Positions 52,968 to 61,097 of a DNA stretch of 64,000 bases are shown piece after piece. How positions within the stretch are numbered: the first letter of the stretch is position 1; every line of letters begins with the position of its first letter. The DNA is taken from contig NZ_JAEACP010000020.1 of assembly GCF_015999335.1 (NCBI RefSeq), positions 36,976 through 100,975 on the forward strand. The letters are read 5' to 3'. The notes under the pieces are model-generated. The model was given only the letters and a program-made list of their open reading frames with translations. It was not told where the DNA came from and did no database searches. Both the position numbers and the translations under genes were made by a program. The DNA is from Tabrizicola soli. Its GTDB lineage: Bacteria; Pseudomonadota; Alphaproteobacteria; Rhodobacterales; Rhodobacteraceae.

Positions 52968-55288
52968 GCTTCGTCCCTCCGGGCTAACACAGGCCGAAGC
53001 GCGATCCCGAGCCATCCGCGTGAACGGTCGACCTTGGCTGGACGGAAGCCGCGTTCGCGCAAGGCTTCGCCGAGCGCCTTCTGCGATCCCCGTGGCTGAC
53101 CGGAGCCTTCAGCCCAGGAGGACCAGCTGGCGTAGAGCGCTCGGGAGGTTTCCTGTGCCTCCGAGCCCGTGACACACGCGTCCTCGATCCACTGGCCCAC
53201 AGCATCTTCGTCTTCGAAATAATCTTCTGCCGCGGCAAGGAGCGCCGCCGGTGGCTGTAGACCGAGACGCAGCCATTCGGCGCAACCTTCAAGAGCCCAG
53301 GCAAGAATGCCGCTGCGCTCTGTGAGCAGCTTTTCCATGAGATGCGGGTCGCGCTCCCTTGCCGGGATCGTCACCGTGAAGGGCACCAGGTGCAGTCGGC
53401 GCCGCATGGCTTCACCGGCCGAGGTCAGGGTGGGACGATGATTGCCTATGACCAAGAGTTTGAACTGTGGCGTGAACTCAAAGTGGTCCTTGTGCATGAA
53501 GTTCGCGCGGATCTTCTCGCCACCGGTCACCATCTTGATGCGCGCCTCGGCCCAGGCTTGGCCAGCTTCCGTCTCCGGAACGCTGACCAGCCGTGCGCCG
53601 CGCAGCCCGGCCAGTTCGGTCAGGTGCCGGTCGGTCTTGGAGGCCATAAAGGTAGATAGCGTCGCCGTGGCCGCGTATTCGCCTAGGGCAGACGTTAGCG
53701 CCTGGACGAACACCGACTTGCCGTTGGCGCCACTGCCGTAAAGGAAAAAGAACACCTGCTCACGGGTCGAGCCGGTCAGGCAATAGCCCGCCAGACGCTT
53801 CAGATAGGCCTGCAGATCCGCATCGCCGGCGGTGATCTCCTCGAGGAAGGCTAACCAGCGCGAGCAGGTGCCGCCCGGCGCGGTGCTAGTAATCTGGGTG
53901 ATCAGGCGATCGGGCGCGTGCGGCAGCGTCTCGCCGGTTTCGAGATCGATGATCCCGGACGGCGTGTTGAGAAGCATCGGCGCACTGTCCCAGTCAGGAA
54001 TCGACGTAGCGAGGCGGGGATCGGCCGCCGCAATGCGCAGGGCCGCGGCGATGGTTTTGTCGCTGGCGATGCGGCGGGCCTCGCTGGGCGTCCGTGCTGA
54101 TGCGGCTGCCACGCGGCAGATCCGGCGCATGTCCTCGCGGACCCGCGCCACCTCGTCGCGCTGCCACCGACTGCCGGTCCATGCGAGCCAGAAGCCCCAA
54201 GCGCCAACATAGCGCCAGACATCTGCCATTTCGGCGGCGAAGCGACCCGCGAGGGCGTCGTCACTGAACTCAGGTGCCTCGACCTCCGCCATGTCTGTAT
54301 CTGAGTCCGGAAGCGGCATCGTCCCGTGATTGGCAATGTCACGCCGCAGCAGGCCGTCGAACTCGTACCTCAGACGATCATCGCCCCAGGGCGGCACTAT
54401 GCATGCAACATTGTAGTTCACGACATGAGTCCAAGCCACCTCCAGGGTGCAGCGGCCCTGGCGGACCATGGCAAGCCAGTGGCCGATCACTTTGGAGAGC
54501 GCATCGAAGCGCGTCACCGCATCGACACCGCCGGCTCGGGTCTGGGTCAGCATCAGATCCCCTGCATTCGGCCCGGTTCGACGCTTCAGTTGCGGCACGG
54601 CTCCGCCGGAGGTGGCGATCATTGGCGGCAGGGCTTCAGCGGCCGCGATCAGGTCATCGAGTTCATACTCGTGGTGGGTTTGGGCGCGGATCCGCACGGG
54701 TGACTGACGGCCGAACTTGCCATGGATGCTGCCCGGCACGCGGATCGGCTGATGCAGGCTATCAAAGGAGGGGTCTGCCCCGATCCGGGCGGCGACCCGT
54801 TCCCGCAGAGCCCGGACGCGATCGAGATCGTCGCCTGTCGCAGCCTCGGTGAGCCGCCAGTACAGATGGCACTTGTCTTGTCCGTCGTTGGTTCGTCCAC
54901 CGGAGGCCACCTCCAGCGAGGGGAGCGGCAGATAGCGCGCCAGATGCGCCCGGATGGCATCGATGTCGCCTTGGTCGATGTCGACGAGGAGCACTCCGGT
55001 TTCGACAATGTCTTCGGCTCGTGCGGACCGCGAGTTGGCAACCGTGCCCGGAACGACGTAGAGGCCGCGGGAGTGGCTGGCAGCCCATGGTGCGAGAGCT
55101 TGGAGTTTGGCGGCCAGTTGCTCCGGGGAGCAGAAGCGGACCATCGGTTGCTGCGTGGGCGTACCGGTTTCCGCGAAGAGCCGGATAGGGACCAGGCCGC
55201 CAAGGTAGCCGAAGACCATTTCAGCATAGGTCGCGATGGCCGCCGGATCGACGGTGGGGTCGCTGCTGGATTGAGGTGCGGAGGTCAT
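52964..55288 (-). CDS. P4-type primase/SF3 helicase replication protein, element B
   Basis: A 774-residue phage/plasmid primase. The N-terminal part has a RepB-like primase fold (TGVLLVDIDQGDIDAIRAHL carries the DxD, DKCHLYWRLTEA, HQPIRVPGSIHGK). A D5_N-type linker (RWLAFLEEITAGDADLQAYL) precedes an SF3 helicase with Walker A YGSGANGKSVFVQ near residue 525 and the sensor LLVIGNHRPTL. This is the P4 satellite replication type, so element B probably replicates autonomously after excision. It is coupled by 4-bp overlaps to the AlpA-like gene upstream and the small gene downstream. Confidence 0.88.
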   Translation of the reverse strand: MTSAPQSSSDPTVDPAAIATYAEMVFGYLGGLVPIRLFAETGTPTQQPMVRFCSPEQLAAKLQALAPWAASHSRGLYVVPGTVANSRSARAEDIVETGVLLVDIDQGDIDAIRAHLARYLPLPSLEVASGGRTNDGQDKCHLYWRLTEAATGDDLDRVRALRERVAARIGADPSFDSLHQPIRVPGSIHGKFGRQSPVRIRAQTHHEYELDDLIAAAEALPPMIATSGGAVPQLKRRTGPNAGDLMLTQTRAGGVDAVTRFDALSKVIGHWLAMVRQGRCTLEVAWTHVVNYNVACIVPPWGDDRLRYEFDGLLRRDIANHGTMPLPDSDTDMAEVEAPEFSDDALAGRFAAEMADVWRYVGAWGFWLAWTGSRWQRDEVARVREDMRRICRVAAASARTPSEARRIASDKTIAAALRIAAADPRLATSIPDWDSAPMLLNTPSGIIDLETGETLPHAPDRLITQITSTAPGGTCSRWLAFLEEITAGDADLQAYLKRLAGYCLTGSTREQVFFFLYGSGANGKSVFVQALTSALGEYAATATLSTFMASKTDRHLTELAGLRGARLVSVPETEAGQAWAEARIKMVTGGEKIRANFMHKDHFEFTPQFKLLVIGNHRPTLTSAGEAMRRRLHLVPFTVTIPARERDPHLMEKLLTERSGILAWALEGCAEWLRLGLQPPAALLAAAEDYFEDEDAVGQWIEDACVTGSEAQETSRALYASWSSWAEGSGQPRGSQKALGEALRERGFRPAKVDRSRGWLGIALRPVLARRDEA

Positions 55289-55509
55289 TGCTGCGCCTTG
55301 CCGACACGGCGCATGCGGGCCTCGAATGCCACGACATCCTCAAAGTGATAGAGGACTCCGCCGCCAATCTGCAGCCAGGCCGGACCATAGCCCTCCTTGC
55401 GCCAGCGCTGCAGAGTGCGCACCGACCTAGCCCATCGTGCCGCCAGGTCCCGCTCGGTCATGAGAACCGACTGCGTTGGTTGCAGAGCCTGTATCGGTGT
55501 CAGCGTCAT
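55285..55509 (-). CDS. AlpA-like helix-turn-helix protein, element B
   Basis: A 74-residue protein from the ATG at 55509 with an AGGAGG site. The helix-turn-helix is LMTERDLAARWARSVRTLQR, followed by PAWLQIGGGVLYHFEDVVAF, matching the A homologue (19454-19642). It is the first gene of the six-gene operon and the likely regulator or excisionase. Confidence 0.82.
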   Translation of the reverse strand: MTLTPIQALQPTQSVLMTERDLAARWARSVRTLQRWRKEGYGPAWLQIGGGVLYHFEDVVAFEARMRRVGKAQQ

Positions 55510-55593
55510 GGCGATCCTCCTCGGCTTGAGGAGAAGCATCGCAGAAGACGGCCGTCCGTAGGTTCCGGCGGCATGACACGCGCGGCAGGCCAA

Positions 55594-55676
55594 CGTGACA
55601 AAGATCGAAAGAAACTACAATAAAATCAATGTGGTCAAGAGTGTTGACGTGACATCATCCACTTTGTCGTGACATC
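55594..55676. repeat. CGTGACA repeats in the replication-operon promoter region, element B
   Basis: CGTGACA occurs at 55594-55600, CGTGACATC at 55648-55656 and again at 55668-55676 (20 bp apart), around an AT-rich stretch (CTACAATAAAATCAATG). This is the promoter side of the minus-strand AlpA-primase operon, so operators or iterons are possible. Confidence 0.45.
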
Positions 55677-57598
55677 GGGGCTGCCTGAGGTGATTCTTGA
55701 GGCGGCACATGGGGCGTCGCCTCGGACTTCGCCAGCGGCCGGATGTCGGGATCCAGCCGATAGCCGCGGGCCTTTTTGGATTCTATCAGCAACGGCAACG
55801 CGGGGGGCGCGCCGACCAGATCGTGATAGAGCTCTGCCAGCGCCTTGCGGCAGCGCTTTACCCCCTGTGTGATGGTTGTTTTGGCAACGCCAACTCGCTT
55901 CGCAAGGTCTCCCTGAGCAATGAAGCGATGGGCATCCCGCGACAGCCCAGCGGCGCGATCCGCATCAAAATCCGGCTTCAGCTCATGCGCGACCCTTGCC
56001 GGAGCGCCCTGGAGCGTGCCGAGGCCGCGGATATCGATCACGGGGATCCGGCCATCATGGGTGAAGGTGACTTCCAGAGGATGATTGGGATTGAAGACGA
56101 GATCCGGAGCATCGGAATCGACCTGGGTGCGAGGCGCGGGCGCGCGCGCTTCTGCACGGGGATCTCCCACGCGCTTTGGGTCGCTCATGTCTCCGCCCGC
56201 AAGATGCAGTCGCAGGAGCGCGGTCTCCGGCAGGCTTTGACGCGCCAGCGGACCGGCCTTGTCGGTAATGGCCCGCTCGAGAACACCTGTCACCGCCCGT
56301 CCATGGCGCTGCTGAAGATCGAATACTCGCTCGACGATTTCTCGCTGCGGCAGGTCAGGATATCCGCGGGCAATTCGCAAGACCTCCTGGCCAAAGACCT
56401 TCATGAAACCCGCGGCGTCGAGGGATGGCAGCCGCGCCGCATGACGTGTCCAGTCGAGCGCCATAGTCCTTGACCGATCACTCTCGCGGGCCCCGAAAAG
56501 GACATCGGTCGCATACATCTCATCCGGCTCCTCGGTCTGGAGACCCGCGGCCAGGATCGCGAAGCGCCGATCGAGGCATTGCGAGCAGGTGCCGCAATGG
56601 GTGTGGAGTCTGTCCTGCTCACGTACGCTGGTGCAGCTGACCGCGTGGCGAATCTGGCGGGCTTCGCCATGATCGGCAATGCGGCGCACGACCTCCGTTT
56701 TTGTCATCCACTGGTAGGGATTGTGGATTGGAACCGGTGCGGATCCGATCAGGGCCATCAACTCGTTGAGCTTGCGCAGTGTCAGCGGATGGGTGGTGCG
56801 GGTGGCCATGGTGCCGACGACCTGCGGGCTGATCAGCAGGTTGTGACTGACGATGCCATTCTCGTAGAAGCTCACCTGGCTTGCCCCGAGCATGCGCGCC
56901 ACCGTCTGGCCCAGAGCCGCGAAGAGGAAGGACCGAGAGCGCTGGGTCGCCTCCCGCGCTTCGCTGCCGACCCGATGGGCCGCCACCTGGATGTGGAGCA
57001 CGCGGCCGGGGAAACGACGGACGAGATACTGACCCAGCTGCTGCTGCCGGGTCGCGACCTTCTGCGAGGAACGATGGCTGACCAGCGCCACGCGGCCGGT
57101 TCGGGTCGACAGCCATTCGAGTGCGCCCGCAAAGGAGTCGAGTCCGCCGGAGAACAGGATCACCTCATCGGCAGCAAAAGCGCCCGAGGCCGGATCGAAC
57201 TGCAGGAAACCTTGCTGCTGGCCTTGCTCAGGACGGGGCACGAATTTGAAGGTGACGACGTCGTCGGTCAGGAAGGTTACGGCGTCAGTGAGCGCGCTAG
57301 TCACTTCGGACCGCGACCAGAAGCCGGGATCGCGCACCGGGATGCTGAAGTCGAAGTTCCGGTGCCAGGACTCGCCCATATCGGGACGGGTCGCTCCACC
57401 CCGCACCACGCTGCTGTCGGCGGCGAAAACGGTGCCGGCGATTTCGATCAGATCCTCTAGATGCGGCGCGATCGGGCTGACGAGCGTTGCCGCAATCCGT
57501 TCCGACTGCAGCTTGAAGGTGGGGTTCGACCCATTCAAGCGGATCCGCAATGGCTTCTCCGTCGGGCCGCGGGTGACGATGGCCTCACTCATCGGCAT
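55655..57598 (-). CDS. QueC-like PP-loop protein with extra N- and C-terminal domains
   Basis: A 647-residue protein. Residues 1-140 are an unrecognised alpha/beta domain (FDFSIPVRDPGFWSRSEVTS). Residues 143-350 are QueC-like: the PP-loop SGGLDS (150-155) and a zinc site SCTS...HCGTCSQC (C322, C335, C338, C341). A helical part follows, then a flexible linker (near 490) and a C-terminal winged-helix-like region (DLAKRVGVAKTTITQGVKRC, SKKARGYRLDPDI). Ordinary QueC is about 230 residues and makes the deazaguanine preQ0 from CDG; no other queuosine genes are here. QueC-like enzymes with extra domains occur in the Qat and type IV CBASS defence systems. It overlaps its partner gene by 14 bp. Confidence 0.8.
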   Translation of the reverse strand: MPMSEAIVTRGPTEKPLRIRLNGSNPTFKLQSERIAATLVSPIAPHLEDLIEIAGTVFAADSSVVRGGATRPDMGESWHRNFDFSIPVRDPGFWSRSEVTSALTDAVTFLTDDVVTFKFVPRPEQGQQQGFLQFDPASGAFAADEVILFSGGLDSFAGALEWLSTRTGRVALVSHRSSQKVATRQQQLGQYLVRRFPGRVLHIQVAAHRVGSEAREATQRSRSFLFAALGQTVARMLGASQVSFYENGIVSHNLLISPQVVGTMATRTTHPLTLRKLNELMALIGSAPVPIHNPYQWMTKTEVVRRIADHGEARQIRHAVSCTSVREQDRLHTHCGTCSQCLDRRFAILAAGLQTEEPDEMYATDVLFGARESDRSRTMALDWTRHAARLPSLDAAGFMKVFGQEVLRIARGYPDLPQREIVERVFDLQQRHGRAVTGVLERAITDKAGPLARQSLPETALLRLHLAGGDMSDPKRVGDPRAEARAPAPRTQVDSDAPDLVFNPNHPLEVTFTHDGRIPVIDIRGLGTLQGAPARVAHELKPDFDADRAAGLSRDAHRFIAQGDLAKRVGVAKTTITQGVKRCRKALAELYHDLVGAPPALPLLIESKKARGYRLDPDIRPLAKSEATPHVPPQESPQAAPMSRQSG

Positions 57599-58367
57599 TC
57601 CGCTTGCGCCGCAGCTCCTCGGTGATCTTCTTCATGGCGACCGCCCCGAAGGCCGCCGCCTGATGACTGTCGATCCGTCCACTCTCGTGCAGGCGCTTGC
57701 CGTACCAGCCGGGAGCGAATTCCCGGATGATGCGTGTGGCTTCATGGGTGTATTGACCGAGCGCGAGATCGAAGGCGCCGCGTGCGCCGGCGTCCGACAT
57801 GCGCCGGCCCGGACCGGTCTGTGATGCCAAGGTGCGATCCAGCCAGGAGGAAAGCGTATCGGAGAGCAACCGTCCGAAGAACGCCCGGGTCAGACCTCCG
57901 ATGCCCTGCGGTCGCGACAGGCGCCGGGCCTCGGTGCGCACATCTTCCGCAGTGGTGTCGAAGAGGCCGGGCAACGCACCCCCGATCTGCTCGCCCAAGG
58001 TGGCGATGAGCGCCCTTCCGGCCAGTTCTCCGAAGTCAGTGCGGGTGCGGGACGTGCGGGCAACCGCGTCAAGCCGGTCGCCAGCAGCGGCTATGATGTC
58101 CAGAAGCTCTGGGTGGCTCGCCACCTGCAGATCGAGGTCCCGCAGCGCGGCTCCGAAATCCTCGGAACGTGCTGCGAAGGGTATCATCAGTAAAAGCCGC
58201 ACCGCCTCGACGAAGACTGAATTATCGACGGCCGCCGCTAGGTCCCGTTCCGCAGCGATGGCACTGGCGGCGAAAACGGTCTCGTCATCGGCGCGGTCCT
58301 CCAGAAGGCTGACCACCTCGCGCCATTTCTTCGTCTGCGGCAATACGCCGAGGTGGATATGGCCCAT
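57585..58367 (-). CDS. Unrecognised partner of the QueC-like protein, begins Met-Gly
   Basis: A 260-residue mostly helical protein, not recognised. The N terminus is short and distinctive (MGHIHLGVLPQTKKW), with glycine at position 2, followed by helices (ERDLAAAVDNSVFVEAVRLL, RALIATLGEQIGGALPGLF). The C-terminal part (ARGAFDLALGQYTHEATRII, REFAPGWYGKRLHE) ends in a basic tail (KKITEELRRKRNADE). A GGGG-containing ribosome site precedes the ATG. It is the first gene of a two-gene operon with the QueC-like enzyme, a position equal to that of QatB-like partners in Qat, though I see no clear sequence similarity. Confidence 0.6.
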   Translation of the reverse strand: MGHIHLGVLPQTKKWREVVSLLEDRADDETVFAASAIAAERDLAAAVDNSVFVEAVRLLLMIPFAARSEDFGAALRDLDLQVASHPELLDIIAAAGDRLDAVARTSRTRTDFGELAGRALIATLGEQIGGALPGLFDTTAEDVRTEARRLSRPQGIGGLTRAFFGRLLSDTLSSWLDRTLASQTGPGRRMSDAGARGAFDLALGQYTHEATRIIREFAPGWYGKRLHESGRIDSHQAAAFGAVAMKKITEELRRKRNADE

Positions 58368-58446
58368 GTCCCCTGCGCCCTTCGGCGTTGCGCTTCTGGC
58401 CGCAGTTCACCCGTCGTCAGGCGATCTGTCAAACACAGAACACACT

Positions 58447-58564
58447 TCAGGAGGAGAGCGCATGGGACAGTTGGGACAGATGTGACGCTACAAAACCATT
58501 TCTCCTTCACCCGCGCGCGTGAAGGAATTAGTCCTTTCTACTGTCCAATCTGTCCCACTTGTCC
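58447..58564. promoter_or_regulatory. GGACAG repeat/hairpin region with a seven-codon mini-ORF
   Basis: In the divergent gap before the methyltransferase module: GGGACAGTTGGGACAGATG (58464-58482) recurs inverted as ATCTGTCCCACTTGTCC (58548-58564). Between them a perfect stem TCCTTCAC / GTGAAGGA (58503-58510, 58519-58526) has an 8-nt GC loop. The first arm encodes MGQLGQM plus stop after a strong AGGAGGAG site. The array suggests an operator set, origin iterons or a leader peptide. The rest of 58368-58696 has no gene. Confidence 0.5.
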
Positions 58565-58614
58565 TCGTGTCGCTGATTGTCGCGGTTCTGCGCGAAATAG
58601 GAATTAATGTCATA

Positions 58615-58643
58615 ATTACAAATAGATAAGTCTCTGTTATACT
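58615..58643 (+). promoter_or_regulatory. Promoter of the methyltransferase-terminase module, element B
   Basis: TATACT at 58638-58643 lies at the same distance from the methyltransferase start as in element A, with ATTACA (58615-58620) 17 bp upstream as a weak -35. The leader after it shares GAGACACCG and TGTTGCGGACCGGGGGG with A. Confidence 0.55.
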
Positions 58644-58696
58644 TCCCGCATATCCCCCAGAGACACCGCTTGTTGCGGACCGGGGGGGGAGGCGGC

Positions 58697-59950
58697 ATGG
58701 ACGGCACGGCAGAGATCGCAATCGACTACCGCCCGATCGAGGGCCTGATCCCCTATGCCCGGAATGCCCGGACGCATTCGGATGCGCAGGTGGCGCTGAT
58801 CGCCGGCTCGATCCGGGAGTATGGATTCACCAACCCGGTGCTGGTCGACGGGGAGAACGGCATTATCGCGGGCCACGGCCGGGTGATGGCGGCGCGGAAG
58901 CTTGGGCTGGCGCGGGTGCCGGTCATCGAACTGGCGCATTTGACCGAGGCCCAGAAGCGGGCCTACATCCTCGCCGACAACCGGCTGGCCGAGCAGGCGG
59001 GCTGGGACAAGGCGCTCCTCGCGCTGGAACTGGGTGATCTGCGGGACATGGCGGTGGACCTGACGAGCCTCGGGTTCGAGGCCGGCGAACTGGATGCGCT
59101 GCTGCGGTCGGGCGAGGCGGACGAGCGGGAAGACGAGATCCCGCCAGTTCCGACACATCCCGTGTCGCAGCCCGGCGAGCTTTGGCTTCTGGGCAATCAC
59201 CGGCTGATCTGTGGTGATGCCACGGATGCTGGAACCGTTGCCCGCGTTCTCGCCGGTGTTCAGCCGCACCTGATGGTGACTGATCCGCCTTACGGCGTGG
59301 CGTATGACCCTGCCTGGCGCAACGAGGTCGGCGCAGCGAAGACGAAGCGCACCGGCAAGGTCCTGAACGATCACCGCGCGGACTGGCGCGAAGCCTGGGC
59401 CCTGTTCCCCGGCGACGTGGCCTATGTCTGGCACGGAGCCCTGCACGCGACCACGGTGGCCGAGAGCCTCATCGCGAGCGGCTTTGCCATCCGCAGCCAG
59501 ATCATCTGGGCGAAGGAGCGCCTGGTCCTGTCCCGCGGGGACTACCACTGGCAGCACGAGCCCTGCTGGTACGCGGTCCGGGAGAAGGCCACGGGCCATT
59601 GGTCGGGGGATCGCAAGCAGACGACGCTGTGGCAGATCCCAAGTCGCGACCAGGATGCCGCCACCGTGCATGGGACGCAGAAGCCGGTCGAATGCATGCG
59701 CCGGCCGATGCTGAACAACTCCAGCCCCGGCCAGGCGGTCTACGAGCCCTTCTCTGGATCGGGGACCTCGATCATCGCGGCCGAGACCTGCGGGCGCCAC
59801 TGCCACGCCGTGGAACTGGACCCGGCCTATGTCGATGTCGCCGTCGAACGCTGGCAGGCCTTCACCGGGAAGGAGGCCGTGCTGGACGGCGATGGTCGCG
59901 GCTTCGCGGCTTTGCGGGCGGATCGTCTGATTGCCGAGGTGACGGCATGA
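58697..59950 (+). CDS. ParB-domain DNA methyltransferase, element B
   Basis: A 417-residue orthologue of 23734-24978 with about 88-90% identical residues: ParB-like GENGIIAGHGRVMAARKLGL, catalytic DPPYG and FSGSGTSIIAAE. Differences lie mostly in the linker (EADEREDEIPPVPTHPVSQ) and the C-terminal tail. Start ATG at 58697. The same promoter and leader as in A precede it. With two related copies, the target site could be the same or differ; the catalytic half is nearly unchanged. Confidence 0.88.
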   Translation: MDGTAEIAIDYRPIEGLIPYARNARTHSDAQVALIAGSIREYGFTNPVLVDGENGIIAGHGRVMAARKLGLARVPVIELAHLTEAQKRAYILADNRLAEQAGWDKALLALELGDLRDMAVDLTSLGFEAGELDALLRSGEADEREDEIPPVPTHPVSQPGELWLLGNHRLICGDATDAGTVARVLAGVQPHLMVTDPPYGVAYDPAWRNEVGAAKTKRTGKVLNDHRADWREAWALFPGDVAYVWHGALHATTVAESLIASGFAIRSQIIWAKERLVLSRGDYHWQHEPCWYAVREKATGHWSGDRKQTTLWQIPSRDQDAATVHGTQKPVECMRRPMLNNSSPGQAVYEPFSGSGTSIIAAETCGRHCHAVELDPAYVDVAVERWQAFTGKEAVLDGDGRGFAALRADRLIAEVTA

Positions 59951-59964
59951 GCGGCGTGACGATG

Positions 59965-60061
59965 TCCCCCCGGGGGGAGGGTCAAACTCTGGACGCTTGC
60001 GGATCGGGACCGGCGGGGGGAGGAACATTCTCACGCGCGCGAATTTGCCGAGGGGGGGTCT
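59965..60061 (+). other. cos-like conserved block, element B
   Basis: Matches the element A block in order: CCCCCGGGGGG, AAACTCTGG, GGGACCGGCGGGGGGAGG (60006-60023), TCACGCGCGCGAATTTGCC, then GAGGGGGGGTC; CGACAAATTCCGCAGTCG follows just before the small terminase. Non-coding in this copy. The spacing between the A and B blocks is about 34.98 kb. Confidence 0.5.
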
Positions 60062-60156
60062 TGGCACGATGACATCCCTCTTAGGCCAGATTCCTGCACG
60101 TCCGCACATGCCGATCCGGAAGCCGCAGTCGACAAATTCCGCAGTCGGAGGCGGCC

Positions 60157-60621
60157 ATGAAGGGGCGTAAGCCGAAGCCCAGCCACCTGAAGCTTCTCGA
60201 GGGCAATCCGGGGCACCGACCGATCAACCAGCGGGAGCCTCGCCCCAACCCAGGCCTGCCAACCTGTCCCGCGCATCTCAACCCGTCCGCCAAGGCGGAG
60301 TGGAAACGGCTGGTGCAGGAGCTGCAGGCGGTCGGGATACTCACCCGGATCGATCGCGCGGTACTGGCAGGCTATTGCCAGTCCTGGGGGCGCTGGGTCG
60401 AGGCCGAACGCAAGATGAAGGAAACCGCGCCCTTGATCCGGACGCCTGCCGGGTATGTGCAACTCTCGCCTTGGCTCACCATCGCCAACCGGGAGCGGGA
60501 ATTCATGTTGCGCTACATGGCCGAGCTCGGCCTCACGCCGTCTTCGCGCACCAGGCTGAGCGTTTCGCCGCAAGGCGCGTCGCCATGGGAGGACGATCCG
60601 GCGCTGGAGTTCCTTACATGA
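60157..60621 (+). CDS. Phage terminase small subunit, P27 family (first copy), element B
   Basis: A 154-residue P27 small terminase, orthologue of 25211-25687: MKGRKPKPSHLKLLEGNPGH, PAHLNPSAKAEWKRLVQELQ, DRAVLAGYCQSWGRWVEAER, SPWLTIANREREFMLRYMAE. The N-terminal two thirds are nearly unchanged; the C-terminal end (RLSVSPQGASPWEDDPALEF) is shorter than in A. ATGA overlap with the next gene. Confidence 0.88.
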   Translation: MKGRKPKPSHLKLLEGNPGHRPINQREPRPNPGLPTCPAHLNPSAKAEWKRLVQELQAVGILTRIDRAVLAGYCQSWGRWVEAERKMKETAPLIRTPAGYVQLSPWLTIANREREFMLRYMAELGLTPSSRTRLSVSPQGASPWEDDPALEFLT

Positions 60622-61097
60622 GCGCCGTGGAAGACACTGGCCCGACGCGACTGGGGGGCCGTCCGCTCACGACCCTGACGGATGCGCAGCGGGCCGAGGT
60701 GGAAACGCTGTCCGCGGTGCTGAATGCCGAGCAGATCGCGGACTTCCTGGGTATCGGCCGCACCACCTTCTTCGCGCTCCTGAACCGCGACGAGGACCTA
60801 TCCGAACGCTATAAACGCGGGAAAGCTCGAGCCATCGGTGCCGTTGCCCAGAGCCTTGTCACCAAGGCGCGCGCCGGCAATGTCACGGCGATGATCTTCT
60901 TTCTGAAGACGCAAGGTGGCTGGCGCGAGACGCTGGAAGTCGCCACCCCGCCGGCTGCGCCGGAAAGCATGATCGATCTGACCCGGTTGAGCGACGAGAC
61001 GCTGCAGGAGCTGCTGGCCGTCCTGGAGCGGGGCCAGACGGCGGAAACCATCGAACTGGAGAAGGACAGGGCAAATGACCGCTGGTCAATCAGCTAG
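60618..61097 (+). CDS. HTH protein of the packaging module, element B
   Basis: A 159-residue orthologue of 25684-26163 with the same length. The helix-turn-helix (QIADFLGIGRTTFFALLNRD) and the following GKARAIGAVAQSLVTKARAG are identical to A, and the DNA over about 110 bp is almost unchanged. The C-terminal 25 residues vary (LQELLAVLERGQTAETIELE). Overlaps the small membrane-protein gene. Confidence 0.7.
   Translation: MSAVEDTGPTRLGGRPLTTLTDAQRAEVETLSAVLNAEQIADFLGIGRTTFFALLNRDEDLSERYKRGKARAIGAVAQSLVTKARAGNVTAMIFFLKTQGGWRETLEVATPPAAPESMIDLTRLSDETLQELLAVLERGQTAETIELEKDRANDRWSIS

Noticed and set aside
55655..58367. Complete Qat or type IV CBASS system
   Set aside because: No QatA-type ATPase, TatD-like nuclease, CD-NTase or effector gene is next to the QueC-like gene; the only TatD gene in the window is the housekeeping copy at the left edge.
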